Of a stretch of DNA of 42,227 bases, positions 32,138-40,842 are shown piece by piece. Every line of letters begins with the position of its first letter. Within the stretch, counting starts at the first letter, position 1. Below the pieces are notes generated by a model that saw only the letters and a program-made list of their open reading frames with translations, did no database searches and was not told where the DNA came from. Origin of the DNA: Paenirhizobium naphthalenivorans. GTDB taxonomy: Bacteria > Pseudomonadota > Alphaproteobacteria > Rhizobiales > Rhizobiaceae. Position numbers and translations under genes: made by a program. The stretch lies in the NCBI RefSeq assembly GCF_007992095.1, contig NZ_BJZP01000031.1:1-42227 (forward strand), written 5' to 3'.

Positions 32138-32617
32138 TTATTCAGCCGCTTCGGCGGCTTCAACGAGCAGCTTGATCGAACTGCCGGCCTTTTCGAGCTT
32201 CTCGACGGCGGCCTTCGACGCGCCAGCAACCTCGAGGGTTACCTTGGCGGTCAGTTCGCCATCGGCGAGAACGCGTACGCCATCCTTGGCGCGACGAATG
32301 ACGCCAGCGGCCTTCAGGGCAGCTGCATCAATCGTTGCCTTCGGGTCGAGCTTCTTGGCATCGATCGCGGTCTGGATACGGCCGAGCGAAACGGTGACGT
32401 ATTCCGATGCGAAGATGTTGTTGAAGCCGCGCTTCGGCAGACGACGATAGATCGGCATCTGCCCACCCTCGAAGCCGTTGATCGCGACGCCCGAGCGAGC
32501 CTTCTGACCCTTGACGCCACGGCCGCCGGTCTTGCCCTTGCCAGAACCAATACCGCGACCAACGCGCATACGGTCCTTGGAGGCGCCTTCGTTGTCCTTG
32601 ATTTCATTCAGTTTCAT
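32138..32617 (-). CDS. rplO: 50S ribosomal protein L15 (159 aa)
   Basis: L15 is an early large-subunit assembly protein. MKLNEIKDNEGA, the glycine-rich extension GRGIGSGKGKTGGRGVKGQKAR and PIYRRLPKRGFNN are diagnostic. The ATG at 32617 follows GAGGAAATC; a longer reading is not family-like. It lies 16 bases after rpmD and is followed by a strong terminator. Confidence 0.97.
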   Translation of the reverse strand: MKLNEIKDNEGASKDRMRVGRGIGSGKGKTGGRGVKGQKARSGVAINGFEGGQMPIYRRLPKRGFNNIFASEYVTVSLGRIQTAIDAKKLDPKATIDAAALKAAGVIRRAKDGVRVLADGELTAKVTLEVAGASKAAVEKLEKAGSSIKLLVEAAEAAE

Positions 32618-32633
32618 GATGATTTCCTCCGTC

Positions 32634-32843
32634 TCACTTCTCGTCGACGACGCGAACGAGATGCTGGACAGCACGGATCATGCCACGAACCGAAGGCGTA
32701 TCCTCCAGGGTGCGGACCCGGTGCATCTTGTTGAGGCCCAGACCGACGAGCGTTGCGCGCTGCACGGCCGGACGGCGAATGGGGCTACCGATCTGTTCGA
32801 TCGTAACCGTCTTTGCTTCAGTCTTCTGCGTAGCCTTAGCCAT
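32634..32843 (-). CDS. rpmD: 50S ribosomal protein L30 (69 aa)
   Basis: This small large-subunit protein carries the family pattern VTIEQIGSPIRRPAVQRATLVGLGLNK followed by HRVRTLEDTPSVRGM. The length is normal for alphaproteobacteria. It lies 14 bases downstream of rpsE. Confidence 0.97.
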   Translation of the reverse strand: MAKATQKTEAKTVTIEQIGSPIRRPAVQRATLVGLGLNKMHRVRTLEDTPSVRGMIRAVQHLVRVVDEK

Positions 32844-32857
32844 GGATCAGACTCCTC

Positions 32858-33427
32858 TTATTCTTCAGAAGCATTGCCGGAAGCGGCACGGCGCGACTGA
32901 AGCGTAGCATACTTGATGCCGCGCTGAGCTGCGATGTCCTTCGGATGCACCTGATGCTTCAGGGCGTCGAACGTGGCGCGAACCATATTGTACGGGTTCG
33001 AGGAGCCGGTCGACTTGGCAACAACGTCATGCATGCCCAGCGTTTCGAAGACAGCGCGCATCGGGCCGCCTGCGATGATACCGGTACCGGCCTTGGCCGA
33101 GCGCAGCAAAACCTTGCCGGCGCCGTGGCGGCCATGCACATCATGATGCAGCGTGCGGCCGTCACGCAGCGGTACGAAAATCAGTTCGCGCTTGGCAGCT
33201 TCAGTTGCCTTGCGGATAGCTTCCGGCACTTCACGTGCCTTGCCGTGACCAAAGCCGACGCGGCCCTTCTGGTCGCCGACGACGACGAGGGCTGCGAAGC
33301 CGAAACGACGGCCGCCCTTAACAACTTTGGCGACGCGGTTGATCGCGACCAACTTGTCGACGAATTCGCTGTCACGCTCATCACGGTTCTGACGGTCGTC
33401 CCGCGAACCACGCTTTTCTTGTGCCAT
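32858..33427 (-). CDS. rpsE: 30S ribosomal protein S5 (189 aa)
   Basis: S5 lies at the mRNA entry channel and affects decoding fidelity. The double-stranded RNA-binding domain (VDKLVAINRVAKVVKGGRRF) and the S5 C-terminal fold (GKVLLRSAKAGTGIIAGGPMRAVFE) are intact. A 141-base gap with two hairpins separates it from rplR upstream. Confidence 0.98.
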   Translation of the reverse strand: MAQEKRGSRDDRQNRDERDSEFVDKLVAINRVAKVVKGGRRFGFAALVVVGDQKGRVGFGHGKAREVPEAIRKATEAAKRELIFVPLRDGRTLHHDVHGRHGAGKVLLRSAKAGTGIIAGGPMRAVFETLGMHDVVAKSTGSSNPYNMVRATFDALKHQVHPKDIAAQRGIKYATLQSRRAASGNASEE

Positions 33428-33518
33428 TGTCCTTTTCCTTTTTCTTTTCCGGGTGCAATCGGCAGATTACTTCTAATTCCGCCCTGCCCTATCGGACATG
33501 GGCGCGAATCCGGGAGTG

Positions 33519-33563
33519 TCCGGCAATAAGCCGGAAATCCGCCCGAGCGCAAGCCCGGGCGGA
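33519..33563 (-). terminator. Tandem hairpins between rplR and rpsE
   Basis: TCCGCCCG (33538-33545) and CGGGCGGA (33556-33563) form an 8-bp stem followed by TTT on the minus strand, directly after the rplR stop. A second stem, TCCGGC-AATAA-GCCGGA (33519-33535), follows. The short T tract makes termination uncertain; an RNA processing or stabilising role is equally possible. Confidence 0.5.
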
Positions 33564-33568
33564 AATTC

Positions 33569-33931
33569 TTAGAACTCGAGACCACCTTCGCGGGCAGCTT
33601 CCGCCAGGGCCTTGATGCGGCCATGGAAAATAAAAGCGCCACGGTCGAAGACAACTTCCTTGACGCCCGCCTTGACGGCACGCTCGGCGACCAGCTTGCC
33701 AACGGCTGCGGCTGCAGCTGTGTCGGCTCCGGTCTTCAGGCCCGAGCGCAGATCCGTGTCGAGGGTCGATGCTGCGGCCAGCGTGCGGCCTGCGACATCG
33801 TCGATGATCTGAGCGTAGATGTTCTTCGACGAGCGATGTACCGACAGACGCGGACGGCCATTTGCCACCGCCTTGATCTGACGTCGCACGCGATTGGCAC
33901 GACGTACAAGTGCTTCTTTCCTGCTTGCCAT
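33569..33931 (-). CDS. rplR: 50S ribosomal protein L18 (120 aa)
   Basis: L18 binds 5S rRNA with L5. RLSVHRSSKNIYAQIIDD, VGKLVAERAVKAGVKEVVFDRG and the ending YHGRIKALAEAAREGGL-type sequence (here FHGRIKAL) are conserved. It lies 12 bases after rplF. Confidence 0.97.
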   Translation of the reverse strand: MASRKEALVRRANRVRRQIKAVANGRPRLSVHRSSKNIYAQIIDDVAGRTLAAASTLDTDLRSGLKTGADTAAAAAVGKLVAERAVKAGVKEVVFDRGAFIFHGRIKALAEAAREGGLEF

Positions 33932-33943
33932 TTCGCGCGTTCC

Positions 33944-34477
33944 TTACTTCTTCTTGCCTTCTTTGCGGACAATCCGCTCTTCGGCATACTTGACACCCTT
34001 GCCCTTATAGGGCTCAGGACCGCGATATTCGCGGATCTCAGCAGCGACCTGACCGACCTGCTGCTTGTTGATGCCGGAGACGATGATTTCCGTCGGCTTC
34101 GGAACAGCGATCGTGATACCGGCCGGCGTTTCATAGACCACGTCGTGGCTGAAGCCGAGTGCCAGCTGCAGGTTCTTGCCCTGCAGCGAGGCGCGATAAC
34201 CGACGCCATTGATTTCAAGCTTGCGCTCGAAGCCGTCCTTGACGCCCTTGAAGATGTTCTCGACCATCGTGCGGGACATGCCCCACTTCGAACGAGCATC
34301 CTTGGTGGCGCTGCGCGGCTGAACGACAACGGCGTTGTCTTCCAGTGCCACGGAAATTTCGTCATTCGCGACGAAGAAGAGTTCACCCTTCGGGCCCTTT
34401 GCAGTCACCTTCTGGCCATCAACAGTGGCCGTGATCCCTGCAGGAACCGGAACGGGCTTTTTACCGATACGAGACAT
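33944..34477 (-). CDS. rplF: 50S ribosomal protein L6 (177 aa)
   Basis: L6 lies near the factor-binding centre and the sarcin-ricin loop. MSRIGKKPVPVPAG, SKWGMSRTMVENIFKGV, LQLALGFSHDV and the PEPYKGKGVKYAEE signature identify it. Its length is normal. It lies 42 bases after rpsH. Confidence 0.98.
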   Translation of the reverse strand: MSRIGKKPVPVPAGITATVDGQKVTAKGPKGELFFVANDEISVALEDNAVVVQPRSATKDARSKWGMSRTMVENIFKGVKDGFERKLEINGVGYRASLQGKNLQLALGFSHDVVYETPAGITIAVPKPTEIIVSGINKQQVGQVAAEIREYRGPEPYKGKGVKYAEERIVRKEGKKK

Positions 34478-34519
34478 GTTTTGATCCTGTCTGTTCGCTA
34501 GGGAGATCTCTGCGCTGTC

Positions 34520-34918
34520 TTAGAAGACAGAGCAGAGAACCTCGCCACCAACATTCTGTTCGCGAGCCTGGTGATCGGCCATCACACCCTTCGGAGTCGA
34601 AAGGATGGTGATGCCGAGACCGTTCGCGACCTGCGGGATGGACTTGACCGAGACATAAACTCGGCGGCCCGGCTTGGAGACACGACCGATTTCGCGGATG
34701 ACCGAAGCACCTTCGTAGTACTTCAGTTCGATCTGCAGTTCGGCCTTGCCATTGTCGTACTGTACTTCGGAATAACCGCGAATGTAGCCTTCAGCCTGAA
34801 GGACATCGAGAACGCGTGCACGAAGCTTGGAGGCCGGGGTCGAAACCGAGCTCTTACGGCGTGCAGCGCCATTGCGGATACGGGTGAGCATATCGCCCAA
34901 CGGATCAGTCATCGTCAT
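34520..34918 (-). CDS. rpsH: 30S ribosomal protein S8 (132 aa)
   Basis: S8 is a primary 16S-binding protein. DPLGDMLTRIRNGAARR at the N-terminus and the C-terminal VANGLGITILSTPKGVM, GEVLCSVF are diagnostic. In gamma-proteobacteria S8 represses its operon; whether this occurs here cannot be read from the sequence. Confidence 0.98.
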   Translation of the reverse strand: MTMTDPLGDMLTRIRNGAARRKSSVSTPASKLRARVLDVLQAEGYIRGYSEVQYDNGKAELQIELKYYEGASVIREIGRVSKPGRRVYVSVKSIPQVANGLGITILSTPKGVMADHQAREQNVGGEVLCSVF

Positions 34919-34930
34919 TTGCCCGTCTCC

Positions 34931-35236
34931 TTACCAGCTCGACTTGACAATGCCCGGCACCTTGCCGGTATTGCCCAGCTCGCGAAGCGCAATACGCGAC
35001 ATCTTGAGCTTGCGGTAGAACGCACGCGGGCGACCGGTCACTTCGCAACGGTTGCGAATGCGGGTCTTGGAGCCATCACGCGGCAGTTCTGCCAGCTTCA
35101 GGGTTGCCTTGAACCGGTCTTCGATCGAAAGCGACTGGTTCATGATGATCGCCTTGAGGCCAGCCCGCTTTGCGGCCTGACTGGCAACGATCTTGCGGCG
35201 GCGCTTGTTCTTTTCAACTGCGCTGGTCTTCGCCAT
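34931..35236 (-). CDS. rpsN: 30S ribosomal protein S14 (101 aa)
   Basis: This is the long, zinc-independent form: it lacks the paired C-x2-C motifs and has a single cysteine in RNRCEVTGRPRAFYRK. That segment and the tail ELGNTGKVPGIVKSSW are family hallmarks. It lies 12 bases before rpsH. Confidence 0.98.
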   Translation of the reverse strand: MAKTSAVEKNKRRRKIVASQAAKRAGLKAIIMNQSLSIEDRFKATLKLAELPRDGSKTRIRNRCEVTGRPRAFYRKLKMSRIALRELGNTGKVPGIVKSSW

Positions 35237-35269
35237 ATGGAAGTTCCTCTTCTACGCTCGTCGTTACGG

Positions 35270-35827
35270 TTACTGACGGAAGGGAAAGTTGAACTCTTTC
35301 AGAAGAGCCCGAGCTTCGTCATCCGAGTTTGCCGTCGTGCAAACGATGATATCCATGCCCCACATCTGATCAACCTTGTCGTAGTTGATCTCAGGGAACA
35401 CAATGTGTTCCTTGATGCCCATGGCGAAGTTGCCACGGCCATCGAAGGACTTCGGGTTCAGGCCCCGAAAGTCGCGAACGCGCGGGAGCGCGATGTTGAT
35501 CAGACGGTCCAGGAATTCATACATGCGAGCGCCGCGCAGGGTGACCTTTGCGCCGATCGGCATGCCTTCACGAACCTTGAAGCCAGCGATCGAATTGCGA
35601 GCGCGGGTGATGACCGGCTTCTGACCGGCAATCGCAGCCAGGTCAGCAGCAGCAACGGTGGGCTTCTTCGAATCAGCAGTCGCCTCACCGACACCCATGT
35701 TGATTACGATCTTGTCGAGCTTCGGGATCTGCATCTCGTTATCGAACGAGAACTGCTCCTGAAGCGCCTTGCGGATGCGGGAAACGTATTCCTGCTTGAG
35801 CCGCGGCTCATACTTTGCCTCAGCCAT
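35270..35827 (-). CDS. rplE: 50S ribosomal protein L5 (185 aa)
   Basis: L5 contacts 5S rRNA and the P-site tRNA. KIVINMGVGEA, KPVITRARNSIAGFKVREGMP-type and RDFRGLNPKSFDGRGN sequences identify it. Its start overlaps the end of rplX by 8 bases, so the two are translationally coupled. Confidence 0.98.
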   Translation of the reverse strand: MAEAKYEPRLKQEYVSRIRKALQEQFSFDNEMQIPKLDKIVINMGVGEATADSKKPTVAAADLAAIAGQKPVITRARNSIAGFKVREGMPIGAKVTLRGARMYEFLDRLINIALPRVRDFRGLNPKSFDGRGNFAMGIKEHIVFPEINYDKVDQMWGMDIIVCTTANSDDEARALLKEFNFPFRQ

Positions 35828-36128
35828 CGATCACTTCTCCCGAACGCTTGGCCACACGCACCTTCTTGCCTTCGATGACCTGGAAACCAACGCGAGTCGG
35901 CTTGCCTTCCTTGTCAGCGATTGCAAGGTTGGAGAGGTGAATGGAGGCCTCTTTGTTGATGATGCCGGCTTCAGCGGTCTGGGTCTGGCGCTGGTGACGC
36001 TTCACCATGTTCACGCCACGCACAACCGCGCGATCTTCCTTCGGCATCACTTGAATAACTTCACCGGTGCGGCCCTTGTCCTTACCGGTCAATACGACGA
36101 CCTTGTCGCCCTTACGGATCTTTTGCAT
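35820..36128 (-). CDS. rplX: 50S ribosomal protein L24 (102 aa)
   Basis: L24 starts large-subunit assembly and lines the exit tunnel. The KOW motif KGDKVVVLTGKDKGRTGEV is at residues 5-23. I chose the second ATG (MQKIRKGD), because AGGAG lies eight bases before it; the ATG two codons earlier would leave only a two-base spacing. Confidence 0.95.
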   Translation of the reverse strand: MQKIRKGDKVVVLTGKDKGRTGEVIQVMPKEDRAVVRGVNMVKRHQRQTQTAEAGIINKEASIHLSNLAIADKEGKPTRVGFQVIEGKKVRVAKRSGEVIDG

Positions 36129-36140
36129 CGCCATTGCTCC

Positions 36141-36509
36141 TTACAGTACTTCCGGAGCCAGCGAGATGATCTTCATATGGTTCTTGGCGCGAAGTTCGCG
36201 CGGAACCGGTCCGAAGATACGGGTGCCGATCGGCTCTTTCTTGTTGTCGATAAGAACAGCTGCGTTGCTATCGAAGCGGATGACGCTGCCGTCGGCGCGA
36301 CGGATGTCCTTGGCGGTGCGAACGACAACCGCCTTCATCACGTCACCCTTCTTCACGCGGCCGCGCGGAATAGCTTCCTTGATCGAGACGACGATGACGT
36401 CGCCGACCGAAGCATATTTGCGCTTGGAGCCGCCCAGCACCTTGATGCACATGACACGACGTGCGCCGGAATTATCCGCCACGTCGAGGTTAGTCTGCAT
36501 CTGAATCAT
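36141..36509 (-). CDS. rplN: 50S ribosomal protein L14 (122 aa)
   Basis: L14 is at the subunit interface with L19. The signature MIQMQTNLDVADNSGARRV is at the N-terminus and RIFGPVPRELRAKNHMKI at the C-terminus. The 232-base gap upstream, to rpsQ, is the widest among the S10/spc genes after rpsJ and contains a terminator-like hairpin. Confidence 0.98.
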   Translation of the reverse strand: MIQMQTNLDVADNSGARRVMCIKVLGGSKRKYASVGDVIVVSIKEAIPRGRVKKGDVMKAVVVRTAKDIRRADGSVIRFDSNAAVLIDNKKEPIGTRIFGPVPRELRAKNHMKIISLAPEVL

Positions 36510-36640
36510 GTCAGGTCGCCTTCTTGTTGTACCGAAACGGTTGGGCTGAAAGCCCCCTATCCCGGCTTATTTGTAATTTCGAATGTCGCGCGGAAAGATC
36601 TTGCCAGGGTGGTTTCCGGTTAAGGACCTTCCGTGCGCTC

Positions 36641-36672
36641 AAAGCAAAAGAACGCCCGTTGCCGGAGCGTTC
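36641..36672 (-). terminator. Terminator-like hairpin between rpsQ and rplN
   Basis: On the minus strand GAACGC-T-CCG-GCAA-CGG-GCGTTC (36650-36672) forms a 9-bp stem with one bulged base, followed by TTTTGC. It lies about 70 bases after the rpsQ stop, near the classical boundary of the S10 and spc operons. Confidence 0.65.
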
Positions 36673-36741
36673 CTGCGCCAATGGCCTGCTTCATACAGGT
36701 TTTTGCGTCTGGCGCAAGGGCCAGCCGCAAAACTCTGAAAA

Positions 36742-36978
36742 TTAAGCGTGGGCGGAAACCACCGTCCAGCGCTTGTCCTTGGAGATCGGCGCGCATTCCT
36801 CGATGGAAACCACGTCACCAACCTTGTACTGGTTGTTTTCGTCGTGTGCCTTGTACTTCTTCGAACGGCGAACCGTCTTCTGAAGCAGCGGGTGAGCGAA
36901 TCGGCGCTCGACCCGGACCACGACAGTCTTCTCGTTCTTGTCGCTGACAACGACGCCCTGCAGAATGCGTTTAGGCAT
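36742..36978 (-). CDS. rpsQ: 30S ribosomal protein S17 (78 aa)
   Basis: S17 is a primary 16S-binding OB-fold protein. PKRILQGVVVSDKNEKTVVVRVERR at the start and DVVSIEECAPISKDKRW at the end are diagnostic. It is the last gene of the classical S10 operon order and is followed by a terminator-like hairpin. Confidence 0.97.
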   Translation of the reverse strand: MPKRILQGVVVSDKNEKTVVVRVERRFAHPLLQKTVRRSKKYKAHDENNQYKVGDVVSIEECAPISKDKRWTVVSAHA

Positions 36979-36992
36979 ATTATTCTGGTCCT

Positions 36993-37193
36993 TTAGGCCT
37001 TGGCTTCTGCCGCCTTCTGGCGGGCAATGGTTTTCACGCGTGCGATGTCACGACGGACTTCCTGGATACGCGAAGACTTTTCAAGCTGGCCGGTCGCCTT
37101 CTGAAAGCGCAGATTGAACTGCTCCTTCTTAAGCTTGGCAAGCTCGTCATTCAACTGATCGGCGCTCATGGCGCGAACGTCTGCGGCTTTCAT
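36993..37193 (-). CDS. rpmC: 50S ribosomal protein L29 (66 aa)
   Basis: This two-helix protein lies at the exit-tunnel rim near L23. It carries MSADQLNDELAKLKKEQFNLRFQKATGQLE and RIQEVRRDIARVKT, typical of L29. It lies 11 bases after rplP and 14 before rpsQ. Confidence 0.97.
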   Translation of the reverse strand: MKAADVRAMSADQLNDELAKLKKEQFNLRFQKATGQLEKSSRIQEVRRDIARVKTIARQKAAEAKA

Positions 37194-37204
37194 GGGCTTG
37201 ATCC

Positions 37205-37618
37205 TTACTCTGCAATGCGCTGAACGAAGCGCGTCTTGACCGAGAGCTTGGCCGAGCCGAGACGAAGCGCTTCGCGAGCGATCTCCTCGGTCACGCCGTC
37301 AATCTCGAACATCATACGGCCGGGCTTGACCTTGCAGGCCCAGTACTCGACCGAACCCTTACCCTTACCCATACGCACTTCGGTCGGCTTGGCAGTGACA
37401 GGAACGTCGGGGAATACCCGGATCCAAACACGGCCTGCACGCTTCATATAGCGAGTGATCGCACGACGAGCAGCTTCAATTTCGCGGGCGTTGACGCGGT
37501 TCGGCTCAAGAGCCTTGAGACCGAACTCGCCGAATGCCAGGTCGAAACCGCCCTTGGCAACACCCTTGATGCGGCCCTTGAACTGCTTGCGGTACTTTGT
37601 ACGCTTTGGCTGCAACAT
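37205..37618 (-). CDS. rplP: 50S ribosomal protein L16 (137 aa)
   Basis: L16 positions the A-site tRNA at the peptidyl-transferase centre. MLQPKRTKYRKQFKGR, RAGRVWIRVFPD and the GKGKGSVEYWACKVKPGRMMFEI block are family signatures. It lies 37 bases after rpsC. Confidence 0.98.
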   Translation of the reverse strand: MLQPKRTKYRKQFKGRIKGVAKGGFDLAFGEFGLKALEPNRVNAREIEAARRAITRYMKRAGRVWIRVFPDVPVTAKPTEVRMGKGKGSVEYWACKVKPGRMMFEIDGVTEEIAREALRLGSAKLSVKTRFVQRIAE

Positions 37619-37655
37619 TTTCTTATTCTCCGAACTTATCTTTCGCCAGCGTCAA

Positions 37656-38378
37656 TCAAGCGTTTTCGCGGCGGCGATCGCCACGTTCACGGCTTGCCGG
37701 ACCCTGCGCATCGCCTTCGAGAGCGCGACGCTCAGAAGCCATCGGATCATGCTCAAGGATTTCGCCCTTGAAGATCCAAACCTTAACGCCGCAGATGCCA
37801 TAAGCCGTTTCTGCTTCGGACGTGCCGTAGTCGATGTCGGCGCGCAGCGTGTGAAGCGGAACGCGACCTTCACGGTACCATTCGGTACGAGCGATTTCGG
37901 CACCACCGAGACGGCCGGCGCAGGTGATCTTGATGCCTTCGGCACCGAGACGCATGGCCGACTGCACGGCGCGCTTCATGGCGCGACGGAAAGCGATACG
38001 ACGCTCGAGCTGCTGGGTGATCGACTGGGCAACGAGCGTTGCGTCGACTTCCGGCTTGCGCACTTCAACGATGTTGAGGTGCGTTTCGGAGTTGGTCATC
38101 TCCGAAAGCTTCTTCCGAAGCTTCTCGATGTCAGCGCCCTTCTTGCCGATGATCAGGCCCGGACGAGCCGAGTGGATCGTAACGCGGCACTTCTTGTGCG
38201 GACGCTCGATGACCACCTTGGCGATACCAGCCTGCTTCAGTTCTTCCATCAGATACTTGCGGATCTTCAGGTCTTCGTGGAGCAGCTGGCCATATTCGGC
38301 GTTGTCGGCGAACCAACGGCTATCCCAGGTGCGGTTGATGCCCAGGCGGAAACCGATCGGATTGATTTTCTGACCCAT
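37656..38378 (-). CDS. rpsC: 30S ribosomal protein S3 (240 aa)
   Basis: S3 forms part of the mRNA entry helicase with S4 and S5. MGQKINPIGFRLG starts it, the KH domain contains PGLIIGKKGADIEKLRK, and RTEWYREGRVPLHTLRADIDYG is in the C-domain. A basic tail ends it. Its ATG overlaps the rplV stop by one base. Confidence 0.98.
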   Translation of the reverse strand: MGQKINPIGFRLGINRTWDSRWFADNAEYGQLLHEDLKIRKYLMEELKQAGIAKVVIERPHKKCRVTIHSARPGLIIGKKGADIEKLRKKLSEMTNSETHLNIVEVRKPEVDATLVAQSITQQLERRIAFRRAMKRAVQSAMRLGAEGIKITCAGRLGGAEIARTEWYREGRVPLHTLRADIDYGTSEAETAYGICGVKVWIFKGEILEHDPMASERRALEGDAQGPASRERGDRRRENA

Positions 38379-38767
38379 TATGCGGCCTCCCCATTGGCTT
38401 CGACTTCGCGCACCACAATGGTGAGATGCGAGAACGGCTTTTCAATGCGCGATGCGCGGCCACGGCCACGGGCGTGAAAACGCTTCATGGTGATCGACTT
38501 GCCGACATAGGCCTCGGCGACGACCAGCTGGTCGACGTCGAGATCATGGTTGTTCTCGGCGTTCGCGATTGCCGATTCCAGCGTCTTGCGGACGGTGCCG
38601 GCGATACGCTTACGCGAGAATTCCAAGTCGGCGAGCGCGCGCTCAACCTTCTTGCCGCGGATCAGCGCGGCAACCAGGTTCAGCTTCTGCGGGCTGACGC
38701 GGATCGTGCGCGCAACAGCCTGCGCCTCGTTGTCCTTCAGCCGACGTTCGGCTTTTGCCTTGCCCAT
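38378..38767 (-). CDS. rplV: 50S ribosomal protein L22 (129 aa)
   Basis: L22 extends a hairpin into the exit tunnel. VSPQKLNLVAALIRGKKVERA and the loop segment SITMKRFHARGRGRASRIEKPFSH are diagnostic. It lies two bases after rpsS and overlaps rpsC. Confidence 0.98.
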   Translation of the reverse strand: MGKAKAERRLKDNEAQAVARTIRVSPQKLNLVAALIRGKKVERALADLEFSRKRIAGTVRKTLESAIANAENNHDLDVDQLVVAEAYVGKSITMKRFHARGRGRASRIEKPFSHLTIVVREVEANGEAA

Positions 38768-38769
38768 CG

Positions 38770-39048
38770 TTACTTCCTCTTCGCCTTCTTGTCCGCACCA
38801 TGACCGTAATAGGTCCGGGTCGGAGAGAATTCACCGAACTTGTGACCGACCATGTCTTCGTTGACGCTGACCGGAACGTGCTTGCTGCCGTTGTAGACGC
38901 CGAAGGTGAGACCGACGAACTGCGGCAGGATCGTGGAGCGACGGCTCCAGATCTTGATCACTTCGCTACGACCGCCTTCACGAACCTTCTCAGCCTTCTT
39001 GAGAAGATAGCCGTCAACAAACGGGCCTTTCCATACTGAACGAGCCAT
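38770..39048 (-). CDS. rpsS: 30S ribosomal protein S19 (92 aa)
   Basis: S19 in the head contacts the A-site tRNA via S13. MARSVWKGPFVDGYLLKK and GHKFGEFSPTRTYYGHGADKK are family hallmarks. Its size is normal. Confidence 0.98.
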   Translation of the reverse strand: MARSVWKGPFVDGYLLKKAEKVREGGRSEVIKIWSRRSTILPQFVGLTFGVYNGSKHVPVSVNEDMVGHKFGEFSPTRTYYGHGADKKAKRK

Positions 39049-39064
39049 TTCTGACTAACCTCTC

Positions 39065-39901
39065 TTACTTCTTCTTCAGGTGGCGGGAACGCATGATGAA
39101 CTTGTCGGTTGACTTGTTCGAGCGAGTCCGCTTGCCCTTGGTCGGCTTGCCCCACGGGCTAACCGGGTGGCGACCACCGGATGTGCGGCCTTCACCACCA
39201 CCGTGCGGGTGGTCAACCGGGTTCATGACGACACCGCGGTTATGCGGGGTCTTGCCACGCCAACGGGTACGACCGGCCTTACCATCGTTGATGTTGCCGT
39301 GGTCCGGGTTGGACACGGCACCGACGGTAGCGAGGCACGAGCCCGGAACGAGGCGCTGTTCGCCGGAGTTCAGGCGCAGGATAGCCATGCCGGCATCGCG
39401 GCCGACCAGCTGAACATAGGTACCGGCAGAGCGAGCGATCTGACCGCCCTTGCCCGGCTTCATTTCGACGTTGTGAACGATCGAACCGACCGGGATGTAC
39501 TGCAGCGGCATGGTGTTGCCCGGCTTGACGTCGACGGCCTTCTCGGACGCAATCACCTTGTCGCCGGCGGCGAGACGCTGCGGAGCCAGGATGTAGGCCT
39601 GTTCGCCGTCAGCATAATCCACCAGAGCGATGAAGGCGGTGCGGTTCGGGTCGTATTCCAGGCGCGCAATGGTGCCTTCAACATCGAACTTGCGACGCTT
39701 GAAGTCGACCAGACGATAGGTGCGCTTGTGACCACCGCCGATGAAGCGGGCGGTGATGCGACCCGCGTTGTTACGGCCACCGCTCTTAGACAGACCTTCC
39801 GTCAGAGCCTTGACCGGCTTGCCCTTGTGAAGGCTGGAGCGGTCGACGATGACCAGCTGACGCTGGCTCGGCGTGGTCGGATTGAAGTGTTTCAATGCCA
39901 T
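39065..39901 (-). CDS. rplB: 50S ribosomal protein L2 (278 aa)
   Basis: L2 is required for subunit joining and peptidyl transfer. The conserved GRNNAGRITARFIGGGHKR segment and the C-terminal loop VMNPVDHPHGGGEGRTSGG, containing the functionally important histidine, are intact. It lies 17 bases downstream of rplW. Confidence 0.98.
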   Translation of the reverse strand: MALKHFNPTTPSQRQLVIVDRSSLHKGKPVKALTEGLSKSGGRNNAGRITARFIGGGHKRTYRLVDFKRRKFDVEGTIARLEYDPNRTAFIALVDYADGEQAYILAPQRLAAGDKVIASEKAVDVKPGNTMPLQYIPVGSIVHNVEMKPGKGGQIARSAGTYVQLVGRDAGMAILRLNSGEQRLVPGSCLATVGAVSNPDHGNINDGKAGRTRWRGKTPHNRGVVMNPVDHPHGGGEGRTSGGRHPVSPWGKPTKGKRTRSNKSTDKFIMRSRHLKKK

Positions 39902-39918
39902 TGTTCTTGTTCCCTACC

Positions 39919-40212
39919 TCAGACGCCCGTCGACACATCGATGGACTGACCTTCAGCGAGCGTAACGATCGCCTTCTTGACGTCCTTCTGCTTGCCGGCG
40001 AAGCCGCGGAAACGCTTAACCTTGCCCTTGCGGACGAGCGTGTTCACAGCGGTGACCTTGACACCGAAGAGCGCTTCGATAGCAGCCTTGATTTCCGGCT
40101 TGCTTGCACCCTTGGCGACGTTGAAGACGACCTGGTTCTGCTCGGATACCATGGTCGACTTTTCGGTGATCGACGGGGAGACGATCACATCGTAGTGGCG
40201 AAGATCAGTCAT
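39919..40212 (-). CDS. rplW: 50S ribosomal protein L23 (97 aa)
   Basis: L23 at the tunnel exit docks trigger factor and SRP. YDVIVSPSITEKSTMVSEQNQVVFNV and the VKRFRGFAGKQKDVKKAIVTL ending identify it. It overlaps the rplD stop by 4 bases, indicating coupled translation. Confidence 0.97.
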   Translation of the reverse strand: MTDLRHYDVIVSPSITEKSTMVSEQNQVVFNVAKGASKPEIKAAIEALFGVKVTAVNTLVRKGKVKRFRGFAGKQKDVKKAIVTLAEGQSIDVSTGV

Positions 40213-40829
40213 TTGAACCGCTCCTCCAGAGCTTCAACCGCAGCCTTGGAAAGCACGAGCTTGCCACGACGCAGAATGTCATAAACGTTGATGCCCTGAA
40301 CCGGCAGCACATCGATGTTCGGGATGTTTGCCGCAGCGAGCTTGAAGTTGCTGTCGATCTCGGCACCGCCGATGACCAGAGCATTGGTGAGGCCGAGGGT
40401 GGCGAAGTTGCCGACCAGAGCCTTCGTCTTGGCTTCAACAGTCGTCAGCTGATCGACGATGATCAGGTCCTCCGACTTCAGCTTGGCCGAGAGCGCATGA
40501 CGCAGGGCAAGGGCGCGGACCTTCTTCGGCAGGTCATGGGCATGGCTGCGAACAACCGGGCCATGAGCCTTACCACCGCCGCGGAACTGCGGAGCGCGAG
40601 CCGAATGGTGACGCGCGCGGCCGGTGCCCTTCTGTTTGTACATCTTGGAGCCGGTGCGGGAGACTTCCGCACGGGTCTTGGTCTTATGCGTACCCTGCCG
40701 CTTGTTGGCGAGCTGGTAGCGGATCATGCGGGCGAGGATGTCCTCGCGCGGATCGAGACCGAAGATCGCATCCGACAGGGAAACCTTGCCGGCGTCTTTG
40801 CCCTCGAGGGTCGTGACGTTCAATTCCAT
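40209..40829 (-). CDS. rplD: 50S ribosomal protein L4 (206 aa)
   Basis: L4 reaches into the exit tunnel through its extended loop KMYKQKGTGRARHHSARAPQFRGGGKAHGP. The start MELNVTTLEGKDAG follows AAGGGAGCC; the longer reading upstream is not coding-like. In gamma-proteobacteria L4 autoregulates S10 transcription; no equivalent leader is recognised here. Confidence 0.97.
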   Translation of the reverse strand: MELNVTTLEGKDAGKVSLSDAIFGLDPREDILARMIRYQLANKRQGTHKTKTRAEVSRTGSKMYKQKGTGRARHHSARAPQFRGGGKAHGPVVRSHAHDLPKKVRALALRHALSAKLKSEDLIIVDQLTTVEAKTKALVGNFATLGLTNALVIGGAEIDSNFKLAAANIPNIDVLPVQGINVYDILRRGKLVLSKAAVEALEERFK

Positions 40830-40842
40830 TGGTATGGCTCCC